DNA of 64,000 nt from Bacteroidaceae bacterium (GCA_017617315.1 JAFZWM010000030.1:186001-250000), one strand, 5' to 3'; shown: positions 50,984 through 60,785, counted from the first letter of the stretch. Notes: a model not told the origin generated them from the sequence alone. Made by a program: numbers and translations.

Positions 50984-51915
50984 ATCTGAAAATAAGAAAT
51001 ACAGCACGTTCAAGAAAGCTGCTACTTTGCGTGGCAGCTATTCTTCTTTGTATATCAGCACCATTGAGGGCGCAGGAACTGAACTGCAAGATAAGCATCA
51101 ACCACTCGAAAATATCAAGCGCATCAACCGTATTCTCCACTCTCGAGACTGCCCTCACGGAATTTATGAACTCGCGCGAGTGGACAACGCAGAAATACAG
51201 CAAGATAGAGCGCATAAACTGCACCTTCAACATAACGGTTAACGAATATTCGGCAGCCGACGGCACGTTCAAGTGCGAGCTGATGGTACAGAGCACGCGT
51301 CCAATCTTCAACACCAACATCAACACCGTGGTTTACGGAAACAAGGACCAGAACTTCAACTTCACCTATCAGGAAAACGACCAGCTCGAATATCGCGAAG
51401 ACCAGTTAGAAAGCAATCTGACAGCGATGATGGCATACTACGCCTACCTAATCATCGGGCTCGACATGGACACGATGGCGCCACTTGGCGGAACGGAAAT
51501 CCTGCGAAAGGTTGAAAGCATAGTAAACGGCGCACAAAACATGAGCGAGGCCGGCTGGAAGGCTTATTCGGACAGCAAGAACCGCCATGCAATAATAAAC
51601 GACTACATGGATCCGGCAATGGAAGCGTACCGAACATTGCAGTACAACTACCATCGCAAGGGACTCGACATAATGGCAACGAACTCAGAACGAGGACGAA
51701 ACGAGATAACCGAATCGCTCGCGCTACTGAAACAGGCTCACAGCAGCAAGCCAATGGCTCTGTTGCCACAGATTTTTACTGATTACAAAAGAGACGAACT
51801 GGTAAACATTTACTCGAAGGGAAACAGCAAGGAGAAGGAAGAAGTATACACCCTCCTGTCGAACCTGAACCCTTCGCAGAATGATTTCTGGGACGCAATT
51901 ATAAAGAAAAAATAA
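50980..51915 (+). CDS. DUF4835-family secreted protein
   Basis: 311 aa from ATG 50980, which overlaps the coaBC stop by 4 nt. A signal peptide is visible (about 12-31, LLLCVAAILLCISAPLRAQ). Mature features typical of DUF4835: ELNCKISINHSKI near the start, ALTEFMNSREWT, CTFNITVNEY, FNTNINTVVYGNKDQNFNFTY, YYAYLIIGLDMDTMAPLGG and a C-terminal QIFTDYKRDELVNIYS. It is exported and probably periplasmic or outer-membrane associated. The function is unknown, but its fixed place between coaBC and recN is a useful marker. recN follows after 1 nt. Confidence 0.88.
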   Translation: MNLKIRNTARSRKLLLCVAAILLCISAPLRAQELNCKISINHSKISSASTVFSTLETALTEFMNSREWTTQKYSKIERINCTFNITVNEYSAADGTFKCELMVQSTRPIFNTNINTVVYGNKDQNFNFTYQENDQLEYREDQLESNLTAMMAYYAYLIIGLDMDTMAPLGGTEILRKVESIVNGAQNMSEAGWKAYSDSKNRHAIINDYMDPAMEAYRTLQYNYHRKGLDIMATNSERGRNEITESLALLKQAHSSKPMALLPQIFTDYKRDELVNIYSKGNSKEKEEVYTLLSNLNPSQNDFWDAIIKKK

Positions 51916-51916
51916 A

Positions 51917-53581
51917 ATGCTAAAGAACCTTATAATACAGAACTACGCGCTTATTGAAAAACTCGACATCAATTTCGAAAACGGCTTTTCGGTAATCACG
52001 GGCGAGACGGGCGCGGGAAAATCAATAATCCTCGGAGCCATCGGGCTTCTGCTCGGTCAGCGAGCCGACACCAAAGCTATAAAGAACGGCGCGACAAAGT
52101 GCGTAATCGAGGCACATTTCGACCTCACGGCCTACGGAATGGAAGATTTCTTTACGCGCAACGAACTGGACTACGACCCAGCCGACTGCATCATCCGCCG
52201 CGAGCTTCATGCTTCGGGAAAGAGCCGTGCGTTCATCAACGACGTGCCGGCACAACTTCCGTTGCTGAAGGAGCTTGGCGAGCAACTTATCGACGTTCAT
52301 TCGCAGCATCAGAATCTGCTTCTGAACAAGGAAGATTTTCAACTTAACGTGCTCGATATCATCGCGAAAGACAGCGACGAACTGAAGACATACAAGCAGC
52401 TTTACAAAGATTACAAAGCCGTTGAATCGGCTCTTGCAAAGGCTCTCGAAGAATCGGAGAAAGACAAGGCCGAAGAAGAATTCCTCCGCTTTCAGGTAGA
52501 CCAACTCGCAGCTCTCAACCTGAGCGACCCGAACGAGCAGCAGGAAATTGAGGACGAAGTGGAAACGCTTAGTCACGCCGAGGACATCAAAGCCGAACTC
52601 TTCAAAGTTGACAGCATAATGACGCAGGAGCACGGCGTTCTCGACATGATAAAGGAATGTTCGCACAGTCTGGCAAATCTCGAAAAGATGACTCCGACGG
52701 TTGCCGAACTCTATCAACGCACCGAAAGCGCATACATCGAGCTGAAGGACATCAGCAACGAAATAAGTTCGCTCCAGGAGAGTCTGGAATACGATCCGCA
52801 GCAGCTTCAGCAGCTAAACGACAGACTTAATGAGATATACGAGCAGGAGAAGAAGCACCATGTCAACAGCCTTCAGGAACTGATAGACGTCTTCAACAAT
52901 CTGCAAGAAAAACTCGACCTCATAGACAACTCCGAAGAGCACATCGCCGAACTGGAGAAGAAAAGAAGCGAAATGCTGAAAAAGGTTCAGCAGCAGGCAG
53001 ATAAACTCAGCAGTCTGCGAACAAAGGCGGCAAAAGAAGTCGAAAAACAGATGATTGAACTTCTGAAACCGCTCGGCATCCCTAACGTGCAGTTTGTCAT
53101 CGACTTGCAGAAGAGCACGAAGCCAGAACTGTCGGGCATAGACAAGGTGAACTTCCTCTTCTCGGCAAACAAGAACGGAACGCTTCAGCAAGTATCGGCA
53201 GTAGCGTCGGGCGGTGAGATTGCGCGTGTGATGCTGTCGCTCAAAGCGTTGATTAGCAGCGCAGTGAAACTCCCGACAATCATTTTCGACGAGATTGACA
53301 CGGGCGTTTCGGGCAGCATTGCCGACAAGATGGCCGAGATGATGAAGAACATGGGACAGCAAAACCGTCAGGTTATAAGCATCACCCATCTGCCACAGAT
53401 TGCGGCACAGGGAAAGAACCATTACAAGGTCTACAAAGAGGACAAGGACAACGGAACGGTGAGCCACATCATACAACTAACTCACGAGCAGCGAGTTGAG
53501 GAGATTGCGCACATGGTTAGCGGCGCAACGCTTACCGAGGCGGCTCTGAACAACGCAAGAGCCCTTCTGACTAACAACTGA
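51917..53581 (+). CDS. recN: DNA repair protein RecN
   Basis: 554 aa SMC-like ATPase. MLKNLIIQNYALIEKLDINFENGFSVITGETGAGKS holds the Walker A (about 30-37). DVHSQHQNLLLN (the His-Gln motif typical of RecN) follows. Long coiled-coil arms run from about 170 to 390 with a short hinge. ABC signature AVASGGEIARVMLSLKAL and Walker B IIFDEIDTGVSG are at about 430-465, and ITHLPQIAAQGKNHY at about 495. RecN acts in double-strand-break repair with RecA. It is joined to DUF4835 and followed by the TPR gene after 15 nt. Confidence 0.96.
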   Translation: MLKNLIIQNYALIEKLDINFENGFSVITGETGAGKSIILGAIGLLLGQRADTKAIKNGATKCVIEAHFDLTAYGMEDFFTRNELDYDPADCIIRRELHASGKSRAFINDVPAQLPLLKELGEQLIDVHSQHQNLLLNKEDFQLNVLDIIAKDSDELKTYKQLYKDYKAVESALAKALEESEKDKAEEEFLRFQVDQLAALNLSDPNEQQEIEDEVETLSHAEDIKAELFKVDSIMTQEHGVLDMIKECSHSLANLEKMTPTVAELYQRTESAYIELKDISNEISSLQESLEYDPQQLQQLNDRLNEIYEQEKKHHVNSLQELIDVFNNLQEKLDLIDNSEEHIAELEKKRSEMLKKVQQQADKLSSLRTKAAKEVEKQMIELLKPLGIPNVQFVIDLQKSTKPELSGIDKVNFLFSANKNGTLQQVSAVASGGEIARVMLSLKALISSAVKLPTIIFDEIDTGVSGSIADKMAEMMKNMGQQNRQVISITHLPQIAAQGKNHYKVYKEDKDNGTVSHIIQLTHEQRVEEIAHMVSGATLTEAALNNARALLTNN

Positions 53582-53596
53582 TAATAATCATTGAAA

Positions 53597-55279
53597 ATGA
53601 AAAAAAATATACTTATCGCATTGTGTCTGGTAGCTTCTACAACAATGGCACAGACGCCCAAGTGGGCTGCAAAAATGAAAAAAGCGGTTTTCAGCGTCGT
53701 TACATACGATGCCGACGGAAAAATTATAAATAATACCAACGGATTCTTCATCAACGACAAAGGTATTGCACTGTCCGACTACCGCTCGTTCGAAGGCGCA
53801 TCGAAGGCCGAAATCATCGATGCCGACGGCAACAAGTATCAGGTTAAGAACATCATCGGTGCAAACAACATCTACGACATCGTGAAGTTCTCGGTAGACC
53901 TTCCGGCAAAGAGCAAAATCACCTTCCTGAACCTCGCATCAGCAAAGGCCGAAAAGAGTCAGACGGTGTATCTTCTGCCATACTCAACGCAGAAGAACGT
54001 GGCTTGCCAGCAGGGAATCGTAGAAGAAGCATCGCTTGCCGCACAGAAGTACAGTTACTACACATTCAGCTTCAAGGGCAACGAGAAGTACACCAGCACG
54101 CCAGTTCTCAATGCCAACGGCGAGTGCATCGCCCTTGTTCAGAAGTGTGCCGACACTGATGCCAAGGTCTACGGAATGGATGTTCTCTTCGGCTCGGACA
54201 TGCAGATTACAGCCATGTCTGGAAACGACCCTAACTTAAAGAGAATCAACATCAAATCTGATATTCCAGACGAGGTGAACGATGCTCTTGTTTACATGAT
54301 GATGAATGCCGGCTACATGACCGACGAGCAGTACATCAGCATGGTCGACGACTTTGTAAAGAAGTTCCCGAACAGCCCTGACGGATATCTTCGCCGATGT
54401 AACTTCTATGTTGATACTCAGAAGTTTGAGCAGGCCGAGGAAAACCTGAAACTTTTCATCGAAAAGACCGAAAAGAAGGACGATGCGTGCTACAACGTGG
54501 CAAACGTAATCTACCGCAAGTGCCTGAGTTTCCCAGAGCCAGTATATAAAGACTGGACGCTCGACCGCGCGCTTCGCGAGATTCAGACAGCCATCGCACT
54601 GAACAAAACTCCGCACTACACCCAGCTGATGGGCGACATACTCTTTGCACAGAAGAAATACGACGGCGCATACGAGGCTTATCTCGACGTGTGTCACCAG
54701 CCTAAGGCATCTGCCGAAAACTGGTTTGCCGCATCGAGAGCCAAGGAGATGATGGGCGGCGACAAGAAAGAGTGCATCGCCTTGATGGACAGCGCATTGA
54801 ATACATTCATCAAGCCTTATACATCGCAGGCTGCACCATTCCTCTACGAGCGTGCACAGCTCAAGGCCGAACTCGACATGAACAAGGAGGCTTGGGAAGA
54901 CTACAACGAATGTCAGAAGGCACAGGGCATTCACATCGGCGCGGAATTCTTCTACCTTCGCGAGCAGACCGAGCTGAAACTGAAGATGTGGCAGCAGGCA
55001 TACAACGACATCAACAAGGCGGTAGAAATCGCTCCAGAGGAGATTACATTCCAGCTCGAGCTTGCATCTGTCTGCCTGAGAGTAAACAAGATTGACGAAG
55101 CCATAGCAGCTGCACAGAGAGCCGCCGACATCGACGGCAACAATGCCGACGCCTTCAGAATCCTGGGATTCAGTCAGGCGCAGAAGGGCGACAAAGTCAA
55201 TGCCAAGAAGAATCTTGAAAAGGCAAAGAGCCTCGGCGACGATAAAGCCGATGGCCTGATAAAAAAATTCTGCAAATAA
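53597..55279 (+). CDS. Secreted TPR protein with a degenerate trypsin-like domain
   Basis: 560 aa from ATG 53597 (an earlier TTG at 53591 is less likely). Signal peptide about 1-18 (ending TTMAQ). Residues about 25-200 resemble a HtrA/trypsin-type protease: FSVVTYDADGKI, GFFINDKGIALSDYRSFEGA, IYDIVKFSVD, YTSTPVLNANGECIALV. The His position of the family (normally after a N-x-H-V-F pattern) reads DYRSF, and the nucleophile motif GxSGSP is replaced by KYTSTP, so catalysis is very unlikely. Residues about 230-560 are TPR repeats (for example WQQAYNDINKAVEIAPEEI). It may be a peptide-binding scaffold in the periplasm. tilS follows after 1 nt. Confidence 0.8.
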   Translation: MKKNILIALCLVASTTMAQTPKWAAKMKKAVFSVVTYDADGKIINNTNGFFINDKGIALSDYRSFEGASKAEIIDADGNKYQVKNIIGANNIYDIVKFSVDLPAKSKITFLNLASAKAEKSQTVYLLPYSTQKNVACQQGIVEEASLAAQKYSYYTFSFKGNEKYTSTPVLNANGECIALVQKCADTDAKVYGMDVLFGSDMQITAMSGNDPNLKRINIKSDIPDEVNDALVYMMMNAGYMTDEQYISMVDDFVKKFPNSPDGYLRRCNFYVDTQKFEQAEENLKLFIEKTEKKDDACYNVANVIYRKCLSFPEPVYKDWTLDRALREIQTAIALNKTPHYTQLMGDILFAQKKYDGAYEAYLDVCHQPKASAENWFAASRAKEMMGGDKKECIALMDSALNTFIKPYTSQAAPFLYERAQLKAELDMNKEAWEDYNECQKAQGIHIGAEFFYLREQTELKLKMWQQAYNDINKAVEIAPEEITFQLELASVCLRVNKIDEAIAAAQRAADIDGNNADAFRILGFSQAQKGDKVNAKKNLEKAKSLGDDKADGLIKKFCK

Positions 55280-55280
55280 A

Positions 55281-56585
55281 GTGAAGAAATTTCTCAGCCA
55301 AATAAGAGAATTCATCGACCGACATTCTCTTCTTGACACAAACGACAGAGTCATCGTCGCCCTGAGTGGCGGTGCTGACTCTGTCTGTCTTATCCACGTT
55401 CTGCAAAGGCTTGGCTACGAATGTGAGGCGGCGCACTGCAACTTCCACCTTCGCGGCAACGAAAGCATGCGAGACGAGAAGTTTGTCGCTACCCTGTGCC
55501 GCAATCTCGGTGTTACGCTGCACAAGACCGAATTCAGCACCGCCGAATATGCCGAGCAGCACAAGCAGAGCATCGAGATGGCGGCGCGCGAGCTGCGCTA
55601 CGAATGGTTCGAGAAACTGCGCGTGCAGACCAAAGCCAAGGCTATTGCCGTGGCTCATCACATGGACGACAATGCCGAGACTTTCATGCTTAACCTTTCG
55701 CGCGGAACGGGCATTCAGGGATTGAAGGGCATGAGTCCGCGAAACGGTTTCATCGTCCGCCCTCTTTTATGCATGCATAGGGCAGAAATCCTCGGATTCC
55801 TACAAGAAATCGGACAGGATTTTGTAACCGACAGCACCAATCTTGAGGACATCTATCACCGCAACTTCATCCGCCTGCGCCTCTTGCCAGAGATGCAGAC
55901 ACTCAATCCGTCGGTAACAGATGCGATAAACACTACGTCGCAGCACATCGGCGAGGCATTTTGTATCTACAAAGAAGCCATCGAGAACTACCGAAAGCGA
56001 CTTTGCCACACCACAGAAAACGTGCTGACCATCGACACGGCAGAACTTCTGAAAACGGTTTCGCCCAGAACGATTCTGTTCGAATGTCTGAAGCACACGC
56101 ACATCAACGAAACGCAGCTCGACAATATTCTTGCAGCCGTAAAATCGTCGAACAGCGGAAGACAATTTCACACTGATACTCACCGAATTATGATTGAACG
56201 CGGCTGCATCGAGGTGGTTTCAGCCGAAGAGGAAAAGAACGATTCTCTGCTCGACGACTGGATTATAGAACAAGTTGATGCCATGCCTACGGATTTCAAG
56301 AGCATTCCGAAGACCGAGGCTTACATAAACGGCGACAAGATAAGCGGCGAGCTGACAATGCGCCGATGGCAGAACGGCGACCGTTTCTACCCTCTCGGAA
56401 TGGACGGCAGCAAACTCGTCAGCGATTACATGACCGACCGCAAATTCAGTCGCACGAAGAAAGAAAATCAGCTTCTTCTATGCCACGGCAACGACATTGT
56501 GTGGCTGGTAAACGAGCGCCCAGACAACCGTTTTAAAGTTACGGACAGCTGCAAGCGGATTCTGCATATCAAAAGCAACAAATAA
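55281..56585 (+). CDS. tilS: tRNA(Ile)-lysidine synthase TilS
   Basis: 434 aa from a GTG start one nucleotide after the previous stop. The PP-loop RVIVALSGGADSVCLIHVL (about 23-41) binds ATP. CEAAHCNFHLRG, AIAVAHHMDDNAETFMLNLSRGTGIQGLKGM and DSTNLEDIYHRNFIRLRLLPEM follow, and a C-terminal tRNA-binding domain ends with GDRFYPLGMDGSKLVSDYMTDRKFSRTKK. It turns C34 of the CAU-anticodon tRNA-Ile into lysidine, which is essential for reading AUA codons. Last intact gene of the dnaN run. Confidence 0.95.
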   Translation: MKKFLSQIREFIDRHSLLDTNDRVIVALSGGADSVCLIHVLQRLGYECEAAHCNFHLRGNESMRDEKFVATLCRNLGVTLHKTEFSTAEYAEQHKQSIEMAARELRYEWFEKLRVQTKAKAIAVAHHMDDNAETFMLNLSRGTGIQGLKGMSPRNGFIVRPLLCMHRAEILGFLQEIGQDFVTDSTNLEDIYHRNFIRLRLLPEMQTLNPSVTDAINTTSQHIGEAFCIYKEAIENYRKRLCHTTENVLTIDTAELLKTVSPRTILFECLKHTHINETQLDNILAAVKSSNSGRQFHTDTHRIMIERGCIEVVSAEEEKNDSLLDDWIIEQVDAMPTDFKSIPKTEAYINGDKISGELTMRRWQNGDRFYPLGMDGSKLVSDYMTDRKFSRTKKENQLLLCHGNDIVWLVNERPDNRFKVTDSCKRILHIKSNK

Positions 56586-56606
56586 TAACCTTTATTCTTG
56601 AAAACA

Positions 56607-57051
56607 ATGAGAAAAAATCGCCTTTGCCTTAATACTTTTGCCCCTCTGCCTTTCTTGCTCTAAGAAAGGCAAGGTGGCACAAACGGTTTCCGATGAAAAC
56701 GACAGTGCCTTATCTGTATGTGATAAAAAGATGAAACAGGCTCGTATAGTTACAGAGGATAAGTTCACCAAAAGCTATGTCGTAAAGATGAAGTGAGTTT
56801 CAACATTGTCGGGAAGTAATGACAGATGTTTTTTCATTTCCAATTTGGTCTATCCAGATTTCTTTAACGAGAATATCAGTCTTGCCGACTGGGAGAGCCT
56901 TAACCATTATCTCAACACGAAGCAACAGCTGAACGAGTCGGAGAAGATAACAAAATCGAAAATGAAAGAGTTGTATGAATCTTTGAGAGAGTATAGCCAC
57001 GAATATGATGAAAACAAAAATCAGCATCAAGGAAACGACAGCATACGCTAA
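56607..57051 (+). pseudogene. Decayed lipoprotein gene (frameshift plus in-frame stop)
   Basis: ATG 56607 opens a frame that dies after 18 codons. If one A of the run at 56612-56617 is removed, the translation becomes MRKIAFALILLPLCLSCSKK, a classic lipoprotein signal with lipobox LLPLCLSC, and runs to KSYVVKMK at TGA 56794-56796. The same frame continues after that TGA as an 84-codon stretch (VSTLSGSNDRCFFISNLVYP to NDSIR) ending at 57051 with good coding character (NENISLADWESLNHYLNTKQ). So one lipoprotein of about 146 residues seems to have been broken twice. A short functional product from the second part (an internal TTG at 56806) is possible but unlikely. Family not recognised. Confidence 0.6.
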
Positions 57052-57054
57052 AAT

Positions 57055-57096
57055 AAAAATCCGAGGCTCATTTTTCGGACGAGCCTCGGATTTTTT
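57055..57096. terminator. Bidirectional terminator between lipoprotein remnant and TPR gene
   Basis: AAAAATCCGAGGCTC and GAGCCTCGGATTTTT form a perfect 15-bp stem with an 11-nt loop and T-runs on both strands. Confidence 0.9.
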
Positions 57097-57111
57097 ATCA
57101 TAAATAAACTA

Positions 57112-57876
57112 TCAATAAACAATCACCGGACTGTTTGGAGTTGTATAGTCGATAGTCTTGTCCTGACACTGCTGAATAGCCTCGGCATTTCCGCAACGTG
57201 CTGAAAGACTGTACATGCTGTTGGCATTCTTGTCATCGTAGTTGAAGGCATAGGCATCGCCCATAGCCTTGAAGATGTTGCCAAGAAGCTCGTCCTTAAC
57301 GCTGTTGGTCTTAACATCGTTTATAGTCTTGCCAATCTGTCCGAAACGCTTTGTTGCAGTCTCGCGAAGCATCTTTACGCCAGCCTCGATGTCGGCATTA
57401 AGCTGCATCTCGCCCAAACGAGTCTCGGCAATAATCATAGGCTCGCCGCCGCAAGCGATGGTCTTCTGACAAACATCGCGAAGCTTGGTAGACAGTTCGC
57501 GTGCGCTCTCTGCATCAGAAGGACGAATCTTTGACAGAATGCCTAAAATCTTGATATAGTGCTTGCCCTTGTCGGCATCAGACATAGCCGACAAATCGAG
57601 CTTTTCGAGCTGTGCCACAGCCTCCTCGTAGAATGTCTGTTTCTCGTAGATTGAAGCCAAGAGAGTGTTGCCCTCGGCATCAAGTTCGTTACCCTGCTCC
57701 TGATAATGGCTCAATATTGACGCTGCCCTGTCCAAATCGTTAGCCTTCATTGCGGCTTTTGCCTGATTAAGCACAGGCTGCAAAGTGGCTGGATTTACCG
57801 GACACAAGGCAAATGATGGTTCAGCTATGGCTGCCATAGCCAAGAACGCAATAGAGAGAAGTACATTTTTTCTCAT
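57112..57876 (-). CDS. Secreted TPR-type protein of unknown function
   Basis: 254 aa with a signal peptide (about 1-23, ending PSFALC). Helix-turn-helix repeats of TPR style occupy about 33-125 (LNQAKAAMKANDLDRAASILSHYQ, TLLASIYEKQTFYEEAVAQLEKL) and again at about 200-245 (NIFKAMGDAYAFNYDDKNANSMYSLSARCGN). Cys residues in the mature chain could form disulfides. No enzyme motif is seen. It lies 68 nt downstream of uvrA on the same strand; the gap holds a 16-nt palindrome. Confidence 0.75.
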   Translation of the reverse strand: MRKNVLLSIAFLAMAAIAEPSFALCPVNPATLQPVLNQAKAAMKANDLDRAASILSHYQEQGNELDAEGNTLLASIYEKQTFYEEAVAQLEKLDLSAMSDADKGKHYIKILGILSKIRPSDAESARELSTKLRDVCQKTIACGGEPMIIAETRLGEMQLNADIEAGVKMLRETATKRFGQIGKTINDVKTNSVKDELLGNIFKAMGDAYAFNYDDKNANSMYSLSARCGNAEAIQQCQDKTIDYTTPNSPVIVY

Positions 57877-57930
57877 TGGATGGTTGGTTTATCGTTATTT
57901 ATCAATAAAATTTATTTAGTATGACGGCGC

Positions 57931-57946
57931 AACTTTTGCAAAAGTT
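57931..57946. repeat. 16-nt perfect palindrome at the end of uvrA
   Basis: AACTTTTGCAAAAGTT overlaps the uvrA stop codon. The flanking GGCG and CGCC can extend it into a longer imperfect stem. No T-run follows. It may be an operator, or a weak stem that attenuates reading into the TPR gene. Confidence 0.45.
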
Positions 57947-60770
57947 ACACGCCGAGCTCTTCTTTTAAGAATTTGGACGTATGTCCGATGCCTTTCTCGA
58001 CCATCTCCTCGGGAGTTCCGGCAAACAGAAGCTGTCCGCCGCCTTTTCCGCCTTCGGGCCCCATCTCAATGATGTAGTCGGCCATCTTTATCACATCGAG
58101 ATTGTGCTCGATGATAACAACCGTGTTTCCACGGTCTACAAGCTTGTTCAGCACATCCATCAACACCCTGATGTCCTCGAAATGAAGACCTGTCGTCGGC
58201 TCGTCGAGAATGTAGAGCGTCTTTCCGGTGTCGCGCTTGGCAAGTTCGGTGGCAAGCTTAACGCGCTGGCTCTCGCCTCCCGAGAGGGTTGTAGACGACT
58301 GTCCGAGTTTGATGTATCCCAATCCTACCTCCTGCAAAGTCTTGGTTTTGTTGAGGATATTCGGAACATTCTCGAAGAACTCGCAAGCCTGATTTATCGT
58401 CATGTCGAGCACATCGGCAATGCTCTTGCCCTTGAATCGCACTTCGAGCGTCTCGCGGTTGTATCGCTTTCCGTGGCAGGTCTCGCACGGGATGAGCACA
58501 TCCGGCAAGAAATTCATCTCGATAGACTTGTAGCCATTGCCTCGGCACGTCTCGCAGCGGCCGCCCGACACATTGAACGAAAAACGTCCAGCCTTGTAGC
58601 CTCTAATCTTTGCCTCTGGCAAATTTACAAATAATTCTCGAATATCGCTAAATAAATTCGTATATGTTGCAGGATTTGAGCGCGGAGTTCGTCCAATCGG
58701 GCTCTGATCCACGTTTACGACCTTGTCGATGTTCTCTATTCCCTCAAACTTTTCGTACTCTAACGGATCGGTCAGAGAGCGGTAGAAATGCTGCGACAGA
58801 ATAGGCTGCAACGTGTCGTTTATCAAGGTCGATTTGCCGCTTCCCGACACTCCTGTAACGCAAATCAGCTTGCCCAGAGGGAACTCTACGGTTACATTCT
58901 TCAGATTGTTACCCTTCGCTCCTATCAGCTTGACAGAAAGGCCGTTGCCGTCGCGTCGCTTTTCCGGCACTTTAATCTCTTTTGTGCGGTTAAGATAACT
59001 GCTCGTAAGAGTGTTTTTCTTGAGCATCTCCTTCGGAGTGCCTTGAAATACCACCTCGCCGCCAAGCCGTCCGGCCTTCGGACCCATATCAACGATATAG
59101 TCGGCATTGAGCATCATGTCCTTGTCGTGCTCAACCACGATGACGGTGTTGCCCAAATCGCGCAGTTCCTTCAGCGAATTGATCAGACGGATGTTGTCGC
59201 GCTGATGCAGACCGATGCTCGGCTCGTCAAGAATGTAGAGTACGTTCACAAGCTGCGAACCAATCTGAGTGGCCAATCGGATGCGCTGGCTCTCTCCGCC
59301 CGACAACGATACGGACTGGCGGTTGAGCGACAGATAGTCGAGTCCGACATCGAGCAGGAACTTCAGTCGGCTTCTGATTTCTTTCAGGATTTCAGAGGCG
59401 ATAGTCTTCTGTTTGTCAGACAGTTGCTCCTCAACCGTGTTTGTCCAGTCGTACAAGTCGTTGATGTCCATCTCGGCAAGTTCGAAGATGTTCTTCCCGG
59501 CTATTCTGAAGTTCAGAGCCTCCTTGTTCAGCCTCTGTCCGTGACATTCGGGACATACATCGACCTTGGCAAACTGGTCTGCCCATTTCTGCGCATTTGC
59601 CGAGTCGTCGTTCTCCTTTATCATGTTGATGTACTTCACAATGCCTTCATACTCAACAAAATAGTCGGATGTGGCATGGCTCTTTTCCATCTTAATCTTA
59701 ACTCTTTCCTGCGAACCGTTCAGAATCTCGTCGAGCACAGAGTCGGGAATCTCGCTAATCGGCTGTTTTATAGACAGTTCGTTCATTTCGAGAAGCGACT
59801 CTATCTGCCAGAAAATCATCTGGTTCTTGTATTTACCAAGAGGAAGGATTCCGCCGGCATAGATTGAAACGGAACGATCGGGAATGACCTTGTCGAGGTC
59901 GATGACATTGACCACGCCGAGTCCCTTGCATCGCGGACACGCTCCCTTTGGCGAGTTGAACGAGAAATTGTGCGGCGCAGGATCGTTGTAGCTTATGCCC
60001 GACGTTGGACACATCAGCAGCTTGCTATAATGCTTCGTCTCTCCGTTGTCGGCGTTGTATACCATCAGCAAGCCCTCGCCCATGTGCAGAGCCGTTGCTA
60101 TGCTCTGCTTCAGACGCTTGCTGTCGTCATCGCCAGTTACCTTCAATTTGTCAACAACGACCTCGATGTCGTGATTCTTGTAACGGTCCACCTTCATGCC
60201 GTGTACAATCTCCTTGATCTCGCCGTCTACCCTCACGCTAAGATAGCCCTTTCGCCTTACGGTATCGAACAGCTCGCGATAATGGCCTTTACGGCTGCGC
60301 ACGAGCGGTGCGAGGATGTATATTTTCGAATTGCTGTATTTTGACTGTATGAGGTCGAAAATCTGGTCTTCGGTATATTTCACCATCTTCTCGCCGCTGA
60401 CATAAGAGTAAGCCTCGCCGGCGCGGGCAAACAACAGTCTGAGATAGTCGTAAATCTCGGTTGTCGTTCCCACCGTAGAGCGCGGATTCTTGTTGGTTGT
60501 CTTCTGCTCTATTGATATGACAGGGCTGAGGCCGGAGATGAGGTCCACATCAGGTCTTTCCATGTTGCCGAGAAAGTTGCGCGCATAAGCCGAGAACGTG
60601 TCGATGTATCGTCTCTGTCCCTCGGCATAGATGGTATCGAATGCCAGAGAACTCTTTCCGCTGCCGCTGAGTCCGGTGAACACAGTAAGGCTGTTGCGTG
60701 GCAGTTCCACGTCAACATTCTTCAGATTATGTACCCTTGCCCCTAATACCGTGATATTGTTATCGCTCAT
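57945..60770 (-). CDS. uvrA: Excinuclease ABC subunit A
   Basis: 941 aa, full length. Walker A 1 in GLSGSGKSSLAFDTIYAEGQ (about 33 on), ABC signature 1 SLSGGESQRIRLATQIGS, Walker A 2 GVSGSGKSTLINDTL and signature 2 TLSGGESQRVKLATEL. Zinc-binding cysteine pairs appear in ACPRCKGLG, CPECHGQRL, CETCRGNGY and CETCHGKRY. ILDEPTTGLH is the second Walker B. UvrA recognises bulky lesions with UvrB and is recruited by Mfd, also in this window. Its start is 15 nt after the stop of the CHU_C gene, so the two form an operon. Confidence 0.98.
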   Translation of the reverse strand: MSDNNITVLGARVHNLKNVDVELPRNSLTVFTGLSGSGKSSLAFDTIYAEGQRRYIDTFSAYARNFLGNMERPDVDLISGLSPVISIEQKTTNKNPRSTVGTTTEIYDYLRLLFARAGEAYSYVSGEKMVKYTEDQIFDLIQSKYSNSKIYILAPLVRSRKGHYRELFDTVRRKGYLSVRVDGEIKEIVHGMKVDRYKNHDIEVVVDKLKVTGDDDSKRLKQSIATALHMGEGLLMVYNADNGETKHYSKLLMCPTSGISYNDPAPHNFSFNSPKGACPRCKGLGVVNVIDLDKVIPDRSVSIYAGGILPLGKYKNQMIFWQIESLLEMNELSIKQPISEIPDSVLDEILNGSQERVKIKMEKSHATSDYFVEYEGIVKYINMIKENDDSANAQKWADQFAKVDVCPECHGQRLNKEALNFRIAGKNIFELAEMDINDLYDWTNTVEEQLSDKQKTIASEILKEIRSRLKFLLDVGLDYLSLNRQSVSLSGGESQRIRLATQIGSQLVNVLYILDEPSIGLHQRDNIRLINSLKELRDLGNTVIVVEHDKDMMLNADYIVDMGPKAGRLGGEVVFQGTPKEMLKKNTLTSSYLNRTKEIKVPEKRRDGNGLSVKLIGAKGNNLKNVTVEFPLGKLICVTGVSGSGKSTLINDTLQPILSQHFYRSLTDPLEYEKFEGIENIDKVVNVDQSPIGRTPRSNPATYTNLFSDIRELFVNLPEAKIRGYKAGRFSFNVSGGRCETCRGNGYKSIEMNFLPDVLIPCETCHGKRYNRETLEVRFKGKSIADVLDMTINQACEFFENVPNILNKTKTLQEVGLGYIKLGQSSTTLSGGESQRVKLATELAKRDTGKTLYILDEPTTGLHFEDIRVLMDVLNKLVDRGNTVVIIEHNLDVIKMADYIIEMGPEGGKGGGQLLFAGTPEEMVEKGIGHTSKFLKEELGV

Positions 60771-60785
60771 AATTTCGTGTTATCC

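Noticed and set aside
56806-57051. Independent 81-codon gene starting with TTG
   Set aside because: It continues in frame from the lipoprotein segment across one TGA and has no promoter or start signal of its own, so it is treated as part of the broken gene.
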